A DNA stretch of 64,000 nt, from positions 1,063,540 to 1,127,539 of the forward strand of contig FN649727.1 in NCBI GenBank assembly GCA_000310025.1, given 5' to 3'. Below are positions 22,111 through 34,759 of the stretch, piece after piece. The position numbers and the translations under genes were made by a program. Each line of letters opens with the position of its first letter. Positions within the stretch are counted from its first letter, which is position 1. Source of the stretch: Ectocarpus siliculosus (lineage: Eukaryota > Sar > Phaeophyceae > Ectocarpales > Ectocarpaceae). The notes under the pieces are model-generated. The model had not been told where the DNA came from and searched no databases. It saw only the letters and a list, made by a program, of their open reading frames with translations.

Positions 22111-25100
22111 TATCTTATATTGGAGCGCCACGGCTGCTGTTGTACGTGTGTTGAATGTTTTCCGGCAAGCATCGAGCGAACACACAGCTCAGCGAGACAG
22201 TCACGGCAGCCGCGGACGCAAGGGGTAGAACTAGCAGCTGTGAGACAAACCCAGGTTCTTTCAGAAAAGGGCCCGGACATGAGACGCTTCAAAATCGGGT
22301 CGAGGCTCAGTTTCTCTATTTCATCGCCACGCCTGTCGAGCACAGATTTTTGAATAGCAGAGGTTAGTCTAGGATCCACCGCTGAGCCGCGCATATTGTC
22401 CAATTTTTCGTTAGTTGAACTTCTGTTTCTGGACGAACTTCGAAGAACAGTACTTCCTTCACGGCGGGGCCGTTCTGCACCCCGCTTGTTCCTGGTGGGT
22501 AAATAATAACTTGGAAAATCAATGTGTCTTTCAGTTACCACGGTATGCAAAGTGGTGTCGCGATCGGCAGTACACCCTAATAGTTTTGTGCCCCGAACAT
22601 GGTTCTATCCTTTCTCACCGACAGCACAAGGCCAACTCCTCATTTCTATCCACCGTTCATGGAAATCTTGTACAACCCGCGTCACTGCTGTGAGTTTCAC
22701 TTCTACGTTTTTCTTCCTATAGTATGACACAATGAATCGATCTCTATCTATAGAAAAGAGTCTTAAGATAGATTAGACATGAATCCACAACTTTTGTTTC
22801 TTGCCTCCTCCTCGAGAACCGGCTCTTGGAATGCTCCAACGGCTCGCATGTATGTGTGTACACAAATCACGAAGGCACACACACCCACGAATCACGGCGG
22901 CAAGGATGATACTGCAACGAGACATTTATGCGTGTTTGCGATCTTTCCGCAGAAGACGAAGGAAGCAATCGGAACTGCAATCGGAACTGTGAGGTGTTGC
23001 TCAGGATATCTCTCCGGGGGGCTCTTGTCGAAACACCTCTCTCCCCCCGACGTGACGCGCTTACGTACGACAGCCGTGCGTATATTATTCGTACGTCTTC
23101 ACTTGATCGACTTGAACAAGTCGCGAGGGAAGGGATTGCTGTACCCTTCTCGCGATAAAAATAGCTCAGGCAGGAACCGCAGGAGGGGGTCCAACCCCCC
23201 CCTCCTATGTGATCCCGGTTGGGTCGTCTAGCTAGTAGAAATGGAGGATGGGGGCCAGAGAGGCAGACGACAGAGTCCGATGATGGGAGAAAAAAAAAAA
23301 TATATATATATATATAGTAGCTGTGCAGTAAGCACCCGCTTAACCCTTACGTGACTGGGTTAATTTGTTTTTTTTGTTTTTCCCCCCACAACTGGCTCTC
23401 TGCGGTCAAGATCTTCCAAGCATGCGTGTACTACACCCAAAAATCACGGCGGCAAGGATGGTGTAGCAGTGGGTTCATGTGTGGGGCTCACAGGGATGGG
23501 GACGCGGTGTATGTAAGGGTGACGAACAATAGTACAGTAGTACTACTACTGCTGTACAGCAGTAGCAGCTATGCGGAGAGAAATAGACTGTACAGCAGCA
23601 GTAGTTTCTGAACAGGTGCGCATGCCTGTCTCCGACAGCAACCGTCCGCACAGAGGATGTACCTGTGCAAGCAATACCTGTTGGCACATCGTTTCCACCT
23701 CATCCTTGGACAGAGCATACGGCAAGCGCATACGCTAGCGGCGTTAGATGCGAAGACGCTGACGGGAAAACGCCTCACAGAAGCGCCAGATCGACGAAAA
23801 AATCGGCCCGCTCATCAGAGAATCGAGACCATCATCCACTATCGCACAAAATGCATAAAAATCGCGATACACTTTACTATTGTGTACTAATTGGTTTTAG
23901 GTTTGGGGGATGTTTTTGGTGTTGGGCAGGCAATATGGAGGCAGGATCAATTATTTCGGGCGCACACGCCGTTCGGGCGACGCTCAGTGGTTGTGTGCAA
24001 AAATCACCAAAGCTGCGGGAATCGGGCTCAAGGCGGGTCGGCGCACGGACATAACGCTTGTATCCCCTAGCCCACACACCCACGCTTCGTTAACACGGGT
24101 GGTGAAAAAATCCTTTCTCAACAGCAAATACAACAAATGGCCCTGGTGCCAGGTGTCAGTCAGTGCAGCCCGGCTTCTGTGTGATCAGCGGAATCAATCG
24201 TGTACGGAGGAACAGTTTTTCTACGAATCCTCTCACACTTGCCGCTGCTAGTATGGCAAATTTAATTGCAATCCATACAATCTCAAGTAGTTAAGCAATT
24301 TTCGGTTTTCAGGAGACGATAGGTTTTTAGGAGACGATACTTTAGGAGACGATATTATAAGAGAGCTGTGATCGGAGCTGTAGTCCCGAAAACGCTTGCC
24401 TTTGAGCGAAATTTTGTACACAGCAGACGAACTACCCATTCACTCCCAATACTGGGAACCACACCCATCGCAATCACAACAACATCAAGCACCGAGGCAG
24501 TACGTTAGCATCGGCTCCGGTGTGCGCTTTCTCTGCTCTCCCCCGCGGATGCGGCACCGGGTTGATCACATGTTCAGGGTGCTGTATGTACCCTCCGGTG
24601 GTATTTTGCGTGTGAATCTTACAGCAGTACCGGCAGGCAGTAGATTGGATCTGGAAAGGATATCTCTCCACGTCAGAGAGATTAGGCATGGATGGGTGAA
24701 AAGTGTTGTACTATGTGAGTCCTGTGCGCATTGCTGATAGGCGTGCTTTTGGGATGGGCTGCCAGTGTCTCCCTGCTGGTCTCTCTGTACGTTTTTTGCT
24801 CTTAGCCGAGGAACAACGGCGATCTTTCGGCACGCAAAGTGATCGGAGCTGAGAACCGAGCTGAATCGGCCCGTAGTCACGTAAGGGGTAAGAACCCTCG
24901 TGAGCTACAAATGGCCACAACATAGGTTTTAGTGTTGGGGTCCTGAACCGGGCTCAGAATCAGGTGCTAAAATATTGATCAGACGTTTTGAGCGTAAAAT
25001 TAAGTTAATGCCAAGTTCGGGCGCTTTTTCTGCAGTGCCACAATATGCGTGCTCAATGCATATTTGGTACACTAGAAGCAAGCGCCAGCTGGGGATGTGA

Positions 25101-27300
25101 TCGGCATCCCTCTCCTGTGCTTGGCTACACATAGAGGAACAAGCCGCTCGGGTTGCCCCACGGTGAGGAACGGTGCGGGGAAAGGTGCCCGGGTATTTGC
25201 ACCGTTCGGGATTCTTAATGCGAATCACCGATCACGGCACCAGCCCCACACCTTACTGAACATTGATTGATATAATGTTGGAAGCTGTCCATGAGGCGAG
25301 GAAAATTGTTGTGCGAGTGCTCTCGATTCTGAGTAACCTGTTGTGGACCTCCGCGCAGTCTCCAATAAAATCTTGCGAGTGTGAACGCCAGGGAGGGACT
25401 GCGACCCGCACCGAAGTTCGGGCTTGTTCCGATACAGGCACCCAGAAGACTGCATGCAGAGACTAAGAAAAAACGGGGAACACTCTATTAGCAAAAGCAT
25501 GTTCCCCCCGATACAGCAGCGCTCTAATCTCAGTTTTTTGCTGGTCACTACATGTTGTATTCCTTCGTCCGCTCCCTGTGCAGACCGGCCGTGACCCTGC
25601 CTCTACGTGTCTCTGTGGCATGTAGAAATGTGTGGTGACGCCCGGCTGGCGTCGCCTCGGTCGCGAGAATTCTAGACAAGAGTGGCAGTCACGAGTACGC
25701 GTCAGTGTTGTCTCTGACTATACACGAACACCAACAAGACGCGCAGCAGGATAAAAAGATCTGGAATTTCGTTCTACTGCTGTAGATCTCGGCTGCGCTC
25801 TTCTAGCAGCTTGTGGGGGGAGAGGCACGGGGCAATGCACACTCCCCGGCTGATTGAGAGTGGTCGAGGTGTTTTGGAGTTCTGCACACTCAAGACCGCG
25901 GGGGGGCAGTGTAGGACGGGCGCGTCGCTGTCGCAGGTCAAAGCTCGGGTTGTCATTATAAAATGTTCGGGGTATTGAGTTGTCGACTGTTATGATACTA
26001 CAATATACTCATCGCTTCGGTGACACGCAACGATGGACCGATGCCCTCGTCCCGGGTACGGCGGTAGTGCTGTAGGCGAAGAGGATCTGGATTTTCGACA
26101 GTAGAAAAGATTGGAGGTCGGGACCGGCAACACATCGCCAACACATGCAGTAGTTTTCTCTGGTAGTAATTTAGCCAACACATTGGGGGTAGGCAGCCAA
26201 ACAGTCCGAAATGAAAGAGCCGAATGTTCGCTGAGCTGACAACCAAAGAGACGTGTTTTGTTGTATGACGGAGACTTCTTGCCCATCCACGCCGACCCAT
26301 CCAAGACACACACAGAGAGCACAACGAGGGGAGGGAGGCGATCCACCTGGGAGGTGAATAATAAAACAGAAGCAGAGAGACGTTGGAATGACAAAACCAC
26401 CACCATCGTTCGTGCCGAAAAATGCCGTCAGGAACGGGCTGCTTTACATTGCGCCAGCCAGGGTGCATAATATAAGTCTGAGGCTCTCTGCCTCCTCGTC
26501 GTCTTCTTGCTCACCGTCTGTGATGAAAACGGATTCCTCTTCCCCTACCGGGAAGCAGAAGCAGTTGTACTCGATCTGTTGTTCCCTTTCCTTCGAAGCG
26601 GCACCATCGTCAACACACCCGCATAAAGATAGCAGTTTAAAGGACATCTCACGCAGGCCCGGAGCGGTCAAGCCGATGTGGACAGCAGCTAACTCGGATC
26701 CTGTGGATGGCTGGGTTGGACTGGTACCTGGGTACATGTGTTGATTGGGTTCTGAGTTCCGGGCATTCCGAGTTTGGTTGTTGTAGTCGGTAGCAGTCAA
26801 CGCTCATACACGACATAATTCTGACTTCTGTTGACTTGGAGCAAGACTGCGGTGCTGGTGCTGCCATAGCTGTCATCGAATGTTTACAATCACCCGTCGG
26901 AATCGAGGGTATTTTGACAGTCCCGTCAAATTCGAGAATTTCACCAAAGAACAGACCAGCAGCAGCAGCAGCAGCAGCATCATGTGTGGGCAGCCGAAAC
27001 CACAGAGCAGGCCAAAGGTCCACTACTGCTGATGTATCACAATGCACCGCATGATCCCTTGCTTGCGCTACAAAGCCTCTCGGTTTTTATACCCGTCTGG
27101 ACCGTGTCGCCGTCGTGGCAACACGGACGAGAGGTCGAGATCTGAAGCAAGAACAAACACTGCCCAGCTGCTGACCTTGATGACCTCAAAGGAGAGTAAT
27201 TCCCTGGTTGGTTCCTTTTGGTATTTGGCCCGGCTCGTTCCGGATATTTGATCTGGTTCTCTCTCTATTTATTTGATCCAACGGGCGCGAGTAACGGGCA
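22111..27300. other. No gene recognised
   Basis: About 5.2 kb without a frame I can defend on either strand. It contains a (TA)n tract at 23297-23318, a (CAG)n tract near 26958-26982, and a short duplicated block (AATCACGGCGGCAAGGATG) at about 22890 and 23443. It could be a long intron or spacer upstream of SH3-like paralog 1. Confidence 0.4.
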
Positions 27301-27302
27301 CC

Positions 27303-27342
27303 CTCTACACAGATACACTGCTAGCAGTGTATCTGTGTAGAG
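27303..27342. repeat. Perfect 40-bp palindrome
   Basis: Two 20-base arms, each the exact reverse complement of the other, with no spacer. The left arm begins CTCTACACAGATACA and the centre is GCTAGC. It is not inside any coding exon I can find and could extrude as a hairpin. Confidence 0.97.
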
Positions 27343-30194
27343 CTGCGTGCTATTATTGAGTCCCCTACTTATTATGTAGCTGCAGCGGGGGACCGGACAG
27401 AGCATTTATTTCTCGACATACGAAGTAGTGTTGAAAGTTGAAAGCGCGCTGGTTGGAAGCCAAGTTCAGCCTCGGTGGCCGCAACGGCGAGCACCTTCTT
27501 TTTTTTTTTTTTGTACCTCTCGATCTCATATGTTGCTCGGGCAAAGATCGAAGAGGCTGGGCTTGTTCTATCGTCGGAAATGCCGCAACAATTATTATTG
27601 GAACTTTTTGCTCCGGCCATATGGAACCAAGTGATGTTGATGCATGCAGTGGATCCCAACTCTCGCGCGCGCGGTCCGGCCCTCTCAGGCCATTCACACT
27701 CACCAGCCGTGTACAACGCGGTGGTGATTATCAAAAAAAGCTTGCAATCATGTGCGCCGTAGGTACCTTACTGCCGATATTTCCCGCTATGCACTGGATA
27801 TCTCCGTGATTAATGTATGCATCAGAACAACAACAGCAGCACAACGTGGGTGACACGAGCACATATATATGCATGTATGCAGAATAGACAATAACGAGCG
27901 CCCAACGAGCGGGTCTGTAGTCTGAACTATGTACAACTTGCAACTTGAACCGACCCTCAGGCTGATTTTTTTAAAGGAGTCCTTCCCGTACATCAGAGTG
28001 CAGAAGAAGGTGAAGATCGTTGCAAGCTCAGGTCTACCTGGACGCTGAGTGAGGCTCTATGACGTCAAAGGTGCCGCTGCGGTCTACTTTCGGTCTGCTA
28101 TAGTGACTCTTTAGGTCTAACCAATGCGGAATGCGGAGAGGGCGCCGGAGAGGAATCGACCGCCCCAACCAAGCCTCGACTAATCAAAGGGCGTAAAAGC
28201 CCCGTCGTAATGGGAACAGCCACCAATACCACCGTAAAAACTGCCGCTGTAAACTGCTGTGTTTAATAGTAATGATGGTCAATTTCGGGTGGGGGCGCGC
28301 TGGGTTCGTGTTTGTGTATTATTACATCGCCACACCGGAGCACACTAAGATCGAACAATGTAAATTGTAGGTAGACTTCTCCCATCCACGTCCGACAATA
28401 AAAATGTGCGAAGAGGGAGAATTACTCGTCCTCGAAAGTGCGTGGGAGCAAATGTAGGACCGGCCCGCCCGTGTTCAAAAGAGGTCACTCCCACAGCCGT
28501 ACCATAGAGAGCGTACATAGCATCCATTGAAGCTACGTTCTATCGTACATAGACTATATTTTTCCAGGATATTTTTTAACAGTATAATATTTTTTGTTGA
28601 CCTATATATACTTCATGGCGAGCGGGGGGCGGCCGCGTTCTCTCAAAATCTTGTACAAATACCAACCTCGAACTGACGCCACGAATCTCCTCGCAGCAAA
28701 AGAGATTGGAGAAGGACCCACCGTACTGAACTTAAATGTAGGTTGTAAACAAAGAGTAGTGAATTTTACAATACGGGAGTGCAACACACAAAATATTTAG
28801 TGGCTAGTACACGACGACGTGAAAATAGAACGAACGATGCGCGCGTATTATTATCTAGATACTTATGCTCCGAGACGGTCGTACATTCTACAGCAAAACG
28901 TATAGAACATTCTATGTGTGTGAGCGTCAACAACCAAATAACACCAAGAAACCGAAAGCTCCCTCCCTATAACTGAGACGACATAAAAAATTAACACGTG
29001 TGCCCTTCTCCCTGCTGCTGCCATCAATTGATTGCTACAACACCAGCGGCAAAAGTAGTCGGAACATACCCCCATAGCCGGAGGGAACAAAGCTAATGGG
29101 GACAGGGAGGTACTGCCCCATCTTCCAACCCCACTGCTTCAGTCCTTGATGAGAGTGTTCCTACCAGCTGTGGTGGGTAGAGTAGCCGCCCAGCAGCAAC
29201 CCGCCAAACAACCAAGAGTTCTTCTCAAAAACGTGCGTCCAACGGCAGACAGCTGTAACGCCCGTTGTACCTTCTCGAAGCTCAAAAACAGCATGCAACG
29301 AACGCACGCCGTGATTGAGAGCTACTTGTCTGACAACAAACAAATAAAAATCGCACGCAGTGATGACTGCTGCATGTTTCACCTCTACATGTATCAACTA
29401 CACATCACAACCTGGCGCAGCACCGACGGCGATCGGTTCGTGCATTCCGGCGTTCGATCGGGCGAGAGGAAGAGAGAAAGAGAGGGAGAAAGAAAGAGGA
29501 CTGATAGAGGACGAGGGAGGGGGGCTGCCTCCCCAAGTTGTCCCTTCTATGCTGCGCGTGAACAAAAATATAAAAAACAGCAGTCAGTGCCTCTTGCAGG
29601 CCAGCGTTAACTTCGTATCAAACATGCCCCCCAAGATAACAACGACTACTGTAACCAAAACCACACTAGTCAGTCAGTCATGATACCGTAAAAAAACAAC
29701 AAAAGCTTGCACACGCACAAGTACACACAACCAACCTCAGGCACAAGACCAACAAACATGCTAAAATAACCAGAGATGTCCGGGAGGATAACCATGAACC
29801 TTTTTGTCAACTCAACTCTTCGTTTGAGTGGTTTTCGGCGTGCGCCTATTTCCTGGTGTAATTTCCCGTTCAACTCCTCTTCCAAGCCACACCGCCACCC
29901 AAAGTGCACTCTAAATCCTACCGTGCTCGTTGCATCCAGGGCGCCCGTAGTTCGTGTGCCCAAGAAACAATCTTCACAGCGCAACCACCGGGTTTTCCAC
30001 AAGAAGCACGTTCCTAACTAGTACTACAGGGCAACAGGACGGTCCACAAACTAGACTACCGCCAACGGCACGAGACAAGCACGCCATCAACGTAAGGTTC
30101 AACCCGCCGCCGTCTCTCCCTTCCAAGTCCTGACTCTCTACACAGCCGGCAAACGCCAGCGGACAACACTAATTGATTCGATCCCGCCCTGGCT
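27343..30194. other. No gene recognised
   Basis: Spacer between the palindrome and the stop of SH3-like paralog 2. Short frames only. Confidence 0.4.
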
Positions 30195-33100
30195 CTAGTT
30201 TAGCGCCATGAGCAACGGCGCCCCTGACCCCTTGTCTTCCCGCAAGCGCATAGAAACCCAGCCGTCTTCGACCTCTACTCTCTCTACTGCGTCGAAAATC
30301 TCCGTCTGCATGACCGAATTTTCGAGCGGGGAGACAAGACGAAGGGCAACGGAACGGACGACCTTGTGTGTGTTGTGCGTGTGTTTTTTCGTTATTACTA
30401 GCGTATACCGTGCAACACGGCTGGTTAGGGACAAGACATCAAGTATGTCGTGTGTGTTTTCTTAATGAACATCGACAGTGCTAACCGGCAGACCAATGAA
30501 AAGACGTCGTTCTTGTAGCGGGATAAAAAAACACCAACACTTACTACTAAAGGGCCAAAGATGCGCCGTCCGTTCCAGGGCCCAGCACCCACGCGAAAAC
30601 GCACCAGCAAACATCGCACGCACCCCTTCCCGCGCCCGGCATAACACCATTTTGTCTTAGTCGATTCTTGTTTTGGACGAATTCTTGTATTAGTATCTCA
30701 CCTTGCCGGTGGCCTTGAGCACCGTCCCGCACGGCGCAATTCGGACTATCCGCCCGTCCTCGATACTAGGACTGCTCCTCACAAAAATGCCTTCCCGGTA
30801 GACCACCTGCATCCCATCGGCGATACGGTTACGGATGAGGGATTCAGGCCTTACATAAGAAGCGGAACGGCGATTTATCTTGTCTCTCTGAAGGCTGTGG
30901 TGGCGGAGTTCGGGATATAGGCACACTGCTGCAGCGAACAAAGGCACTGCAGCACAGGGGATCGAAGTATGCGTACAACCGTCACAATGACCACCTCGCG
31001 CAGAGGGTCAACCTTCCGGGAGACACGCTACTCGAAAAGAAATAAGTGGGAGACTAGGATACAACGTATGGCGGGTAACCAATCTATTCGGTGGACGTTT
31101 GGTAGGAGGTACATACAGATGACCTGCGAAAAAACTAACGCCTTCGCGTCGACCAAACCCCACGACGTAATGGGAAAAAAAGAAAAAACAGTGATTTCCT
31201 ATTTTCCCCTCCACCACCCCCTCCACCCCATTCCTCCGTTCTCGATCCTCCCCCCAGCACCGACCGGACCGATCCTCGGCGCGGTCGGCGGATCGCTGTT
31301 CACGTTGACCCCTCTCCCCCCCCCCCGTCGGTGTTTGCCATCGGGGTTGGGTTTACGTCACTTGGCAACGACTTTGTAAAACAAGCCAATCACTTCGTGA
31401 GCCCGGCAACCAGGTTACCACTTTTTTCTTTCTTACCTCTTTTTTTTTTTTTGTGGTAACCATGAATGGTGGTCGAGTAGATTATGTTGTGCGGGGTCGA
31501 GAACCCTCACTCCGCGCAACGGGGGATGATCGCACCACGTTGTGTTAAATGGGCCAAGCACCCTCGAGGCAGTTACATAGTGCTTATATCTGTCTCTGGA
31601 GGTGGAAGCACCAGAAAATAAATTAAGTCATACGCAGCTGTCATCCGTACGCAAGGAATTAAGCGCAAGATGCCGAACACCCTTAGCAGGATGCAGCGCA
31701 CCCTTCATGCGACTCGCCGAATACCTCACGGCGCTACGCGCTTGGTGATGTGAGAACCTGGTCCGGTGAGAACCCGGCGCGCTCCGTCCCGGCTTTGTAG
31801 GGATGCGAGGTCAATGGTCTAACGACTACGGCATGCACGACTATGAGCACACACACACCCACCCCCCCGCCGCCGAACAGTGTCGCACCTTATACTTGGT
31901 TGGTCTCGCGATAGCTTCCAAAATTACGTAACCGCTTTCCGTCGACAAGCTAGCCCACCCGTCCATTGGCTTGATGATGTGCGCCCGTCGCGATCGCACC
32001 TGTGCTACCACAACCACCTGTCAAACGCCGACGCGGTTGGGGGGGGGGGGGGGGGTTGGGGGGTTTGTGGTTTTTGTGTGTGTTTTTGTGGGAAGTTCGC
32101 CTCAAAACCCCCAANNNNNNNNNNNNNNNNNNNNNNNNNNNNNNNNNNNNNNNNNNNNNNNNNNNNNNNNNNNNNNNNNNNNNNNNNNNNNNNNNNNNNN
32201 NNNNNNNNNNNNNNTTTCGTGTTTGTAGTGTGTGTATGTGTGCGAGTCGCGCTCGAACGCACCAGCGTCGCTGATTCCGGGGGTGGTTCAACTGCTCAAT
32301 CTACGCTTTCTTCGAAAACAGGGTAGACAGAAACCGCCGAAACACGAACAAGATAAAAAAAATGCACAACGCTCTTGAGCCAGCGAAAAGAGGGTGCGGG
32401 GTGCACCAGCGTGTACGGGAGAATGGCTTCCTTCGAATTGCTTCGACCGTGCTCAGAGGTTGACCGGTGGGAGCGCGACGAAGACGTTGTCCGGTCCGGT
32501 GGTGCGTGTTGGGTGGGATAAAAGGCCGAAGTTTCATCCAAAGACATTCGGCGAACGCCGGCCAATCGAAGCCGCGACAGCGTCAAGAGTCAAACTACTC
32601 GCGAAGCATTCCGGCATTCTGTTTCGTTTACTCCTTCCCCTCCAAGGAACACAGGAAGTGCTCGCTAGGCAATGTGTGACACCGGCAGTAAGAGCTCCTA
32701 CCGCACCCGGACATAACCAAACGCAAAAAAGGGAGAGAGTTGGCGCCGCCACAAATCCGCGACAATCGTGTCGTGAATTCTTCCGCTGCGCTTTGCAAAC
32801 ATGGCCGCTTTTTGTTTCTTATCTCAAACAACAAACCTGAAAAAAGAATAACTCCATCTACACCCTACCGCATGGTCTTGTCTGCTCTTTCGAGGGGATG
32901 TGTAGCCAACTATCAATACATATCCGGGCAATCATTCTGCAGCCGAACGGCGTTTGATAACGCAAAGCTATGTACCGCTGCAATGTCTGGCGTCGCGTCA
33001 TGGTCTGCCACCACAACGTCGACAAACACGACCACGTTCCTGTGCCGAACGGCTTTGGGCGAGAAAAAGCTGCTGCCGTGATGTTTTTCGCCACAATCTC

Positions 33101-33310
33101 TACCACAAGGCCGAACTCGCACTGGCATCCATCATCCATTGCGGCAGCCACACGACACTCAAGGTACACACAGAGCTACAGCAGCAGAGCAGCAGAGGAT
33201 TGTACTCACCGTGCCCTGCGGCAATGTTCTCAAAACCGGCGAGTCGAGTCGCGCCGTCATTCTGACCGTCGCCCCGCCTAACCCCACCACTTGATACTTG
33301 TTTCTCGACG
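30195..33310 (-). CDS. SH3-like domain protein, paralog 2 (5' exons not found)
   Basis: Four minus-strand exons: 33210-33310 (101 nt), 31889-32017 (129), 30702-30806 (105) and 30195-30305 (111, TAG stop). Lengths and phases are the same as in the gene at 17591-20044. Unit 1 runs VVGLGGATVRMTARLDSPV to DGWASLSTESGYVILEA; unit 2 runs VVYREGIFVRSSPSIEDG to DGWVSMRLREDKG. About 147 residues are visible. Substitutions fall outside the G, VR and GW positions, which suggests both genes are under selection. One intron holds the assembly gap and another a retroposon copy. A LINE fragment lies immediately upstream of the first exon shown, inside the next intron. The 5' exon was not found and probably lies above 34760. 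Function unknown; the SH3-like fold is inferred from the pattern only. Confidence 0.8.
31327..31869 (+). mobile_element. C-run retroposon, copy 2
   Basis: One 5' monomer (31327-31386), then the T-rich inverted-repeat segment and a body that follows copy 1 closely to GACTATGAGCAC. It is preceded by a C-run and followed by a CA/C-rich stretch. It lies in the intron between exons 30702-30806 and 31889-32017 of SH3-like paralog 2, antisense to the gene. Confidence 0.8.
32115..32214. other. Assembly gap (100 N)
   Basis: Exactly 100 N, beside a run of 15 G (32040-32054). It is a scaffold gap of unknown real length. It falls in an intron of SH3-like paralog 2 and does not touch the exons found. Confidence 1.
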
Positions 33311-33341
33311 CTGCGGCAAAAGGAAAAGACGAAATGAGGGC

Positions 33342-34700
33342 AAGGGGGGGGGGGGCGGGGGGTGGGGTGGGGGGGTGTACTCTTATGTTTTGCATGCCTT
33401 AGCGGTTAGACCATTGACCACGCGTCCTCGAGAGGACGGAGCATTGTTCCCACAGGACCGATCACCGATGGCCAATCGTTCCTTCCTACTTTGCCAAAGG
33501 TGGCTCAAAAATGTCTTCCCTAGTTTGTCTATCCTAACAATATCCCTTCCCGCTTTTTCAAACCATTTCCTACTCTCCAGCACAGCGTCCGTCCTCTCCT
33601 CTTTATTCCATGCCTCAAACATCTCCCTGTACCTCCCTTGCATTTTTCCCAACTCAGTCATGTACACTTCCCTCTCCTCTTCGCACCACGGGCGTTCCGC
33701 AACTACATGAACACGGTCTTCGCATTCGAAGCCGCAATCACATTTGAACATGTCGTCTTCGTCATCTACCGTCCTATGTCTTTTTCGACGCTCTCGAAGG
33801 CCTATGTCCCCGGTCCTGAATTCGACCTTAAGCTTTGTCCCTGCATCCATTGGTCCATGTAGGTAATCCTTGAATCCTAGTCCTTCTTTCAACATTCCGT
33901 ACACTTCTAGACCCTCCCTATCCTTGGTTTCTTTCCTTAGATTCTGTTTTTCTCTCTCGGCACAAGCAACAGATATCTTCTCCTTGAACCATGGTAGACC
34001 CTCCATTTCCAGCGTTTCATCTTCGTCGATGTCTAACCCCTTCCGTACGTCCTCTACAACCTTGACCCATTCCGTGGGTTGTCTACCCCTCTTTTTGTTT
34101 GCCCACTTCACCTCCCATACAATTTTCGGCAACCTCTCCTCTCCCACCCCGCACATGCAGTACTGCCATGTCAGCTTCCTTGCGTCTCTTCCCGACCGTA
34201 GGGATTGGATCCAAAATTCTGCCCTGACGGCTGCATTACTTGTGCGCTTGGAGCATCCTAGGATGATTTTCGCTGCTTTCATCTGCGCCGCCTCGAGTTC
34301 TTTCCCTACCTTCTTATTTCCTTCCCATACTTCTCTGGCGTACTCTAGCGGCGGTACGATTTACGCTCTTCAAAACCGTCAATTTCATGCGTGTATCGAG
34401 GTGCCGGTTTGCGAGTATTGGGTGCGGCTTCCCTGCTCGTGCTTTGCCTTTTTCCGCTACCTTGGACATGTGTGCATTCCACGAGCAGTTTTTTGCGATC
34501 TCTACTCCGAGGTATGTGTACTGGTCCACTACTGCAATCTCCTGGATCCTCCAGTTTCATCTATGTTCTACTAGTTCCTCCCTGACCTCGTTGCATACCA
34601 TGACGGCACTCTTCTTAACGTTGGCAGACAATCTCCATTTATCAGTAAACTTCTTCGCCGCGTCAATTTGTAGTTGCAGTCGTGGTTGTTTAGCTACTGC
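33342..34700 (-). pseudogene. 5'-truncated LINE-type retrotransposon fragment
   Basis: On the minus strand from about 34700: the end of a reverse transcriptase domain (KWRLSANVKKSAVMVC, then YTYLGVEI, the usual motif near the RT end), a connector, and a C-terminal zinc finger of the form CDCGFECEDRVHVV...PWC. There is one in-frame stop near 34555 and one extra base near 34345 (a GTAAATC run). It then stays open for 299 codons to 33383. The 3' end (33342-33443) is a tail ending ATAAGAGTACA followed by a C-run, much like the tail of the C-run retroposons. It is inserted upstream of the first visible exon of SH3-like paralog 2. It encodes no complete enzyme. Confidence 0.85.
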
Positions 34701-34759
34701 TGTAGGGTATGTGCGGTACACGGTGTGTTGGGGCGGGTATGCGCGGTACACGGTTTTTT

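Noticed and set aside
22779-23231. 150-codon plus-strand frame
   Set aside because: No recognisable motif and composition like its surroundings. It contains a short duplicated intergenic block.
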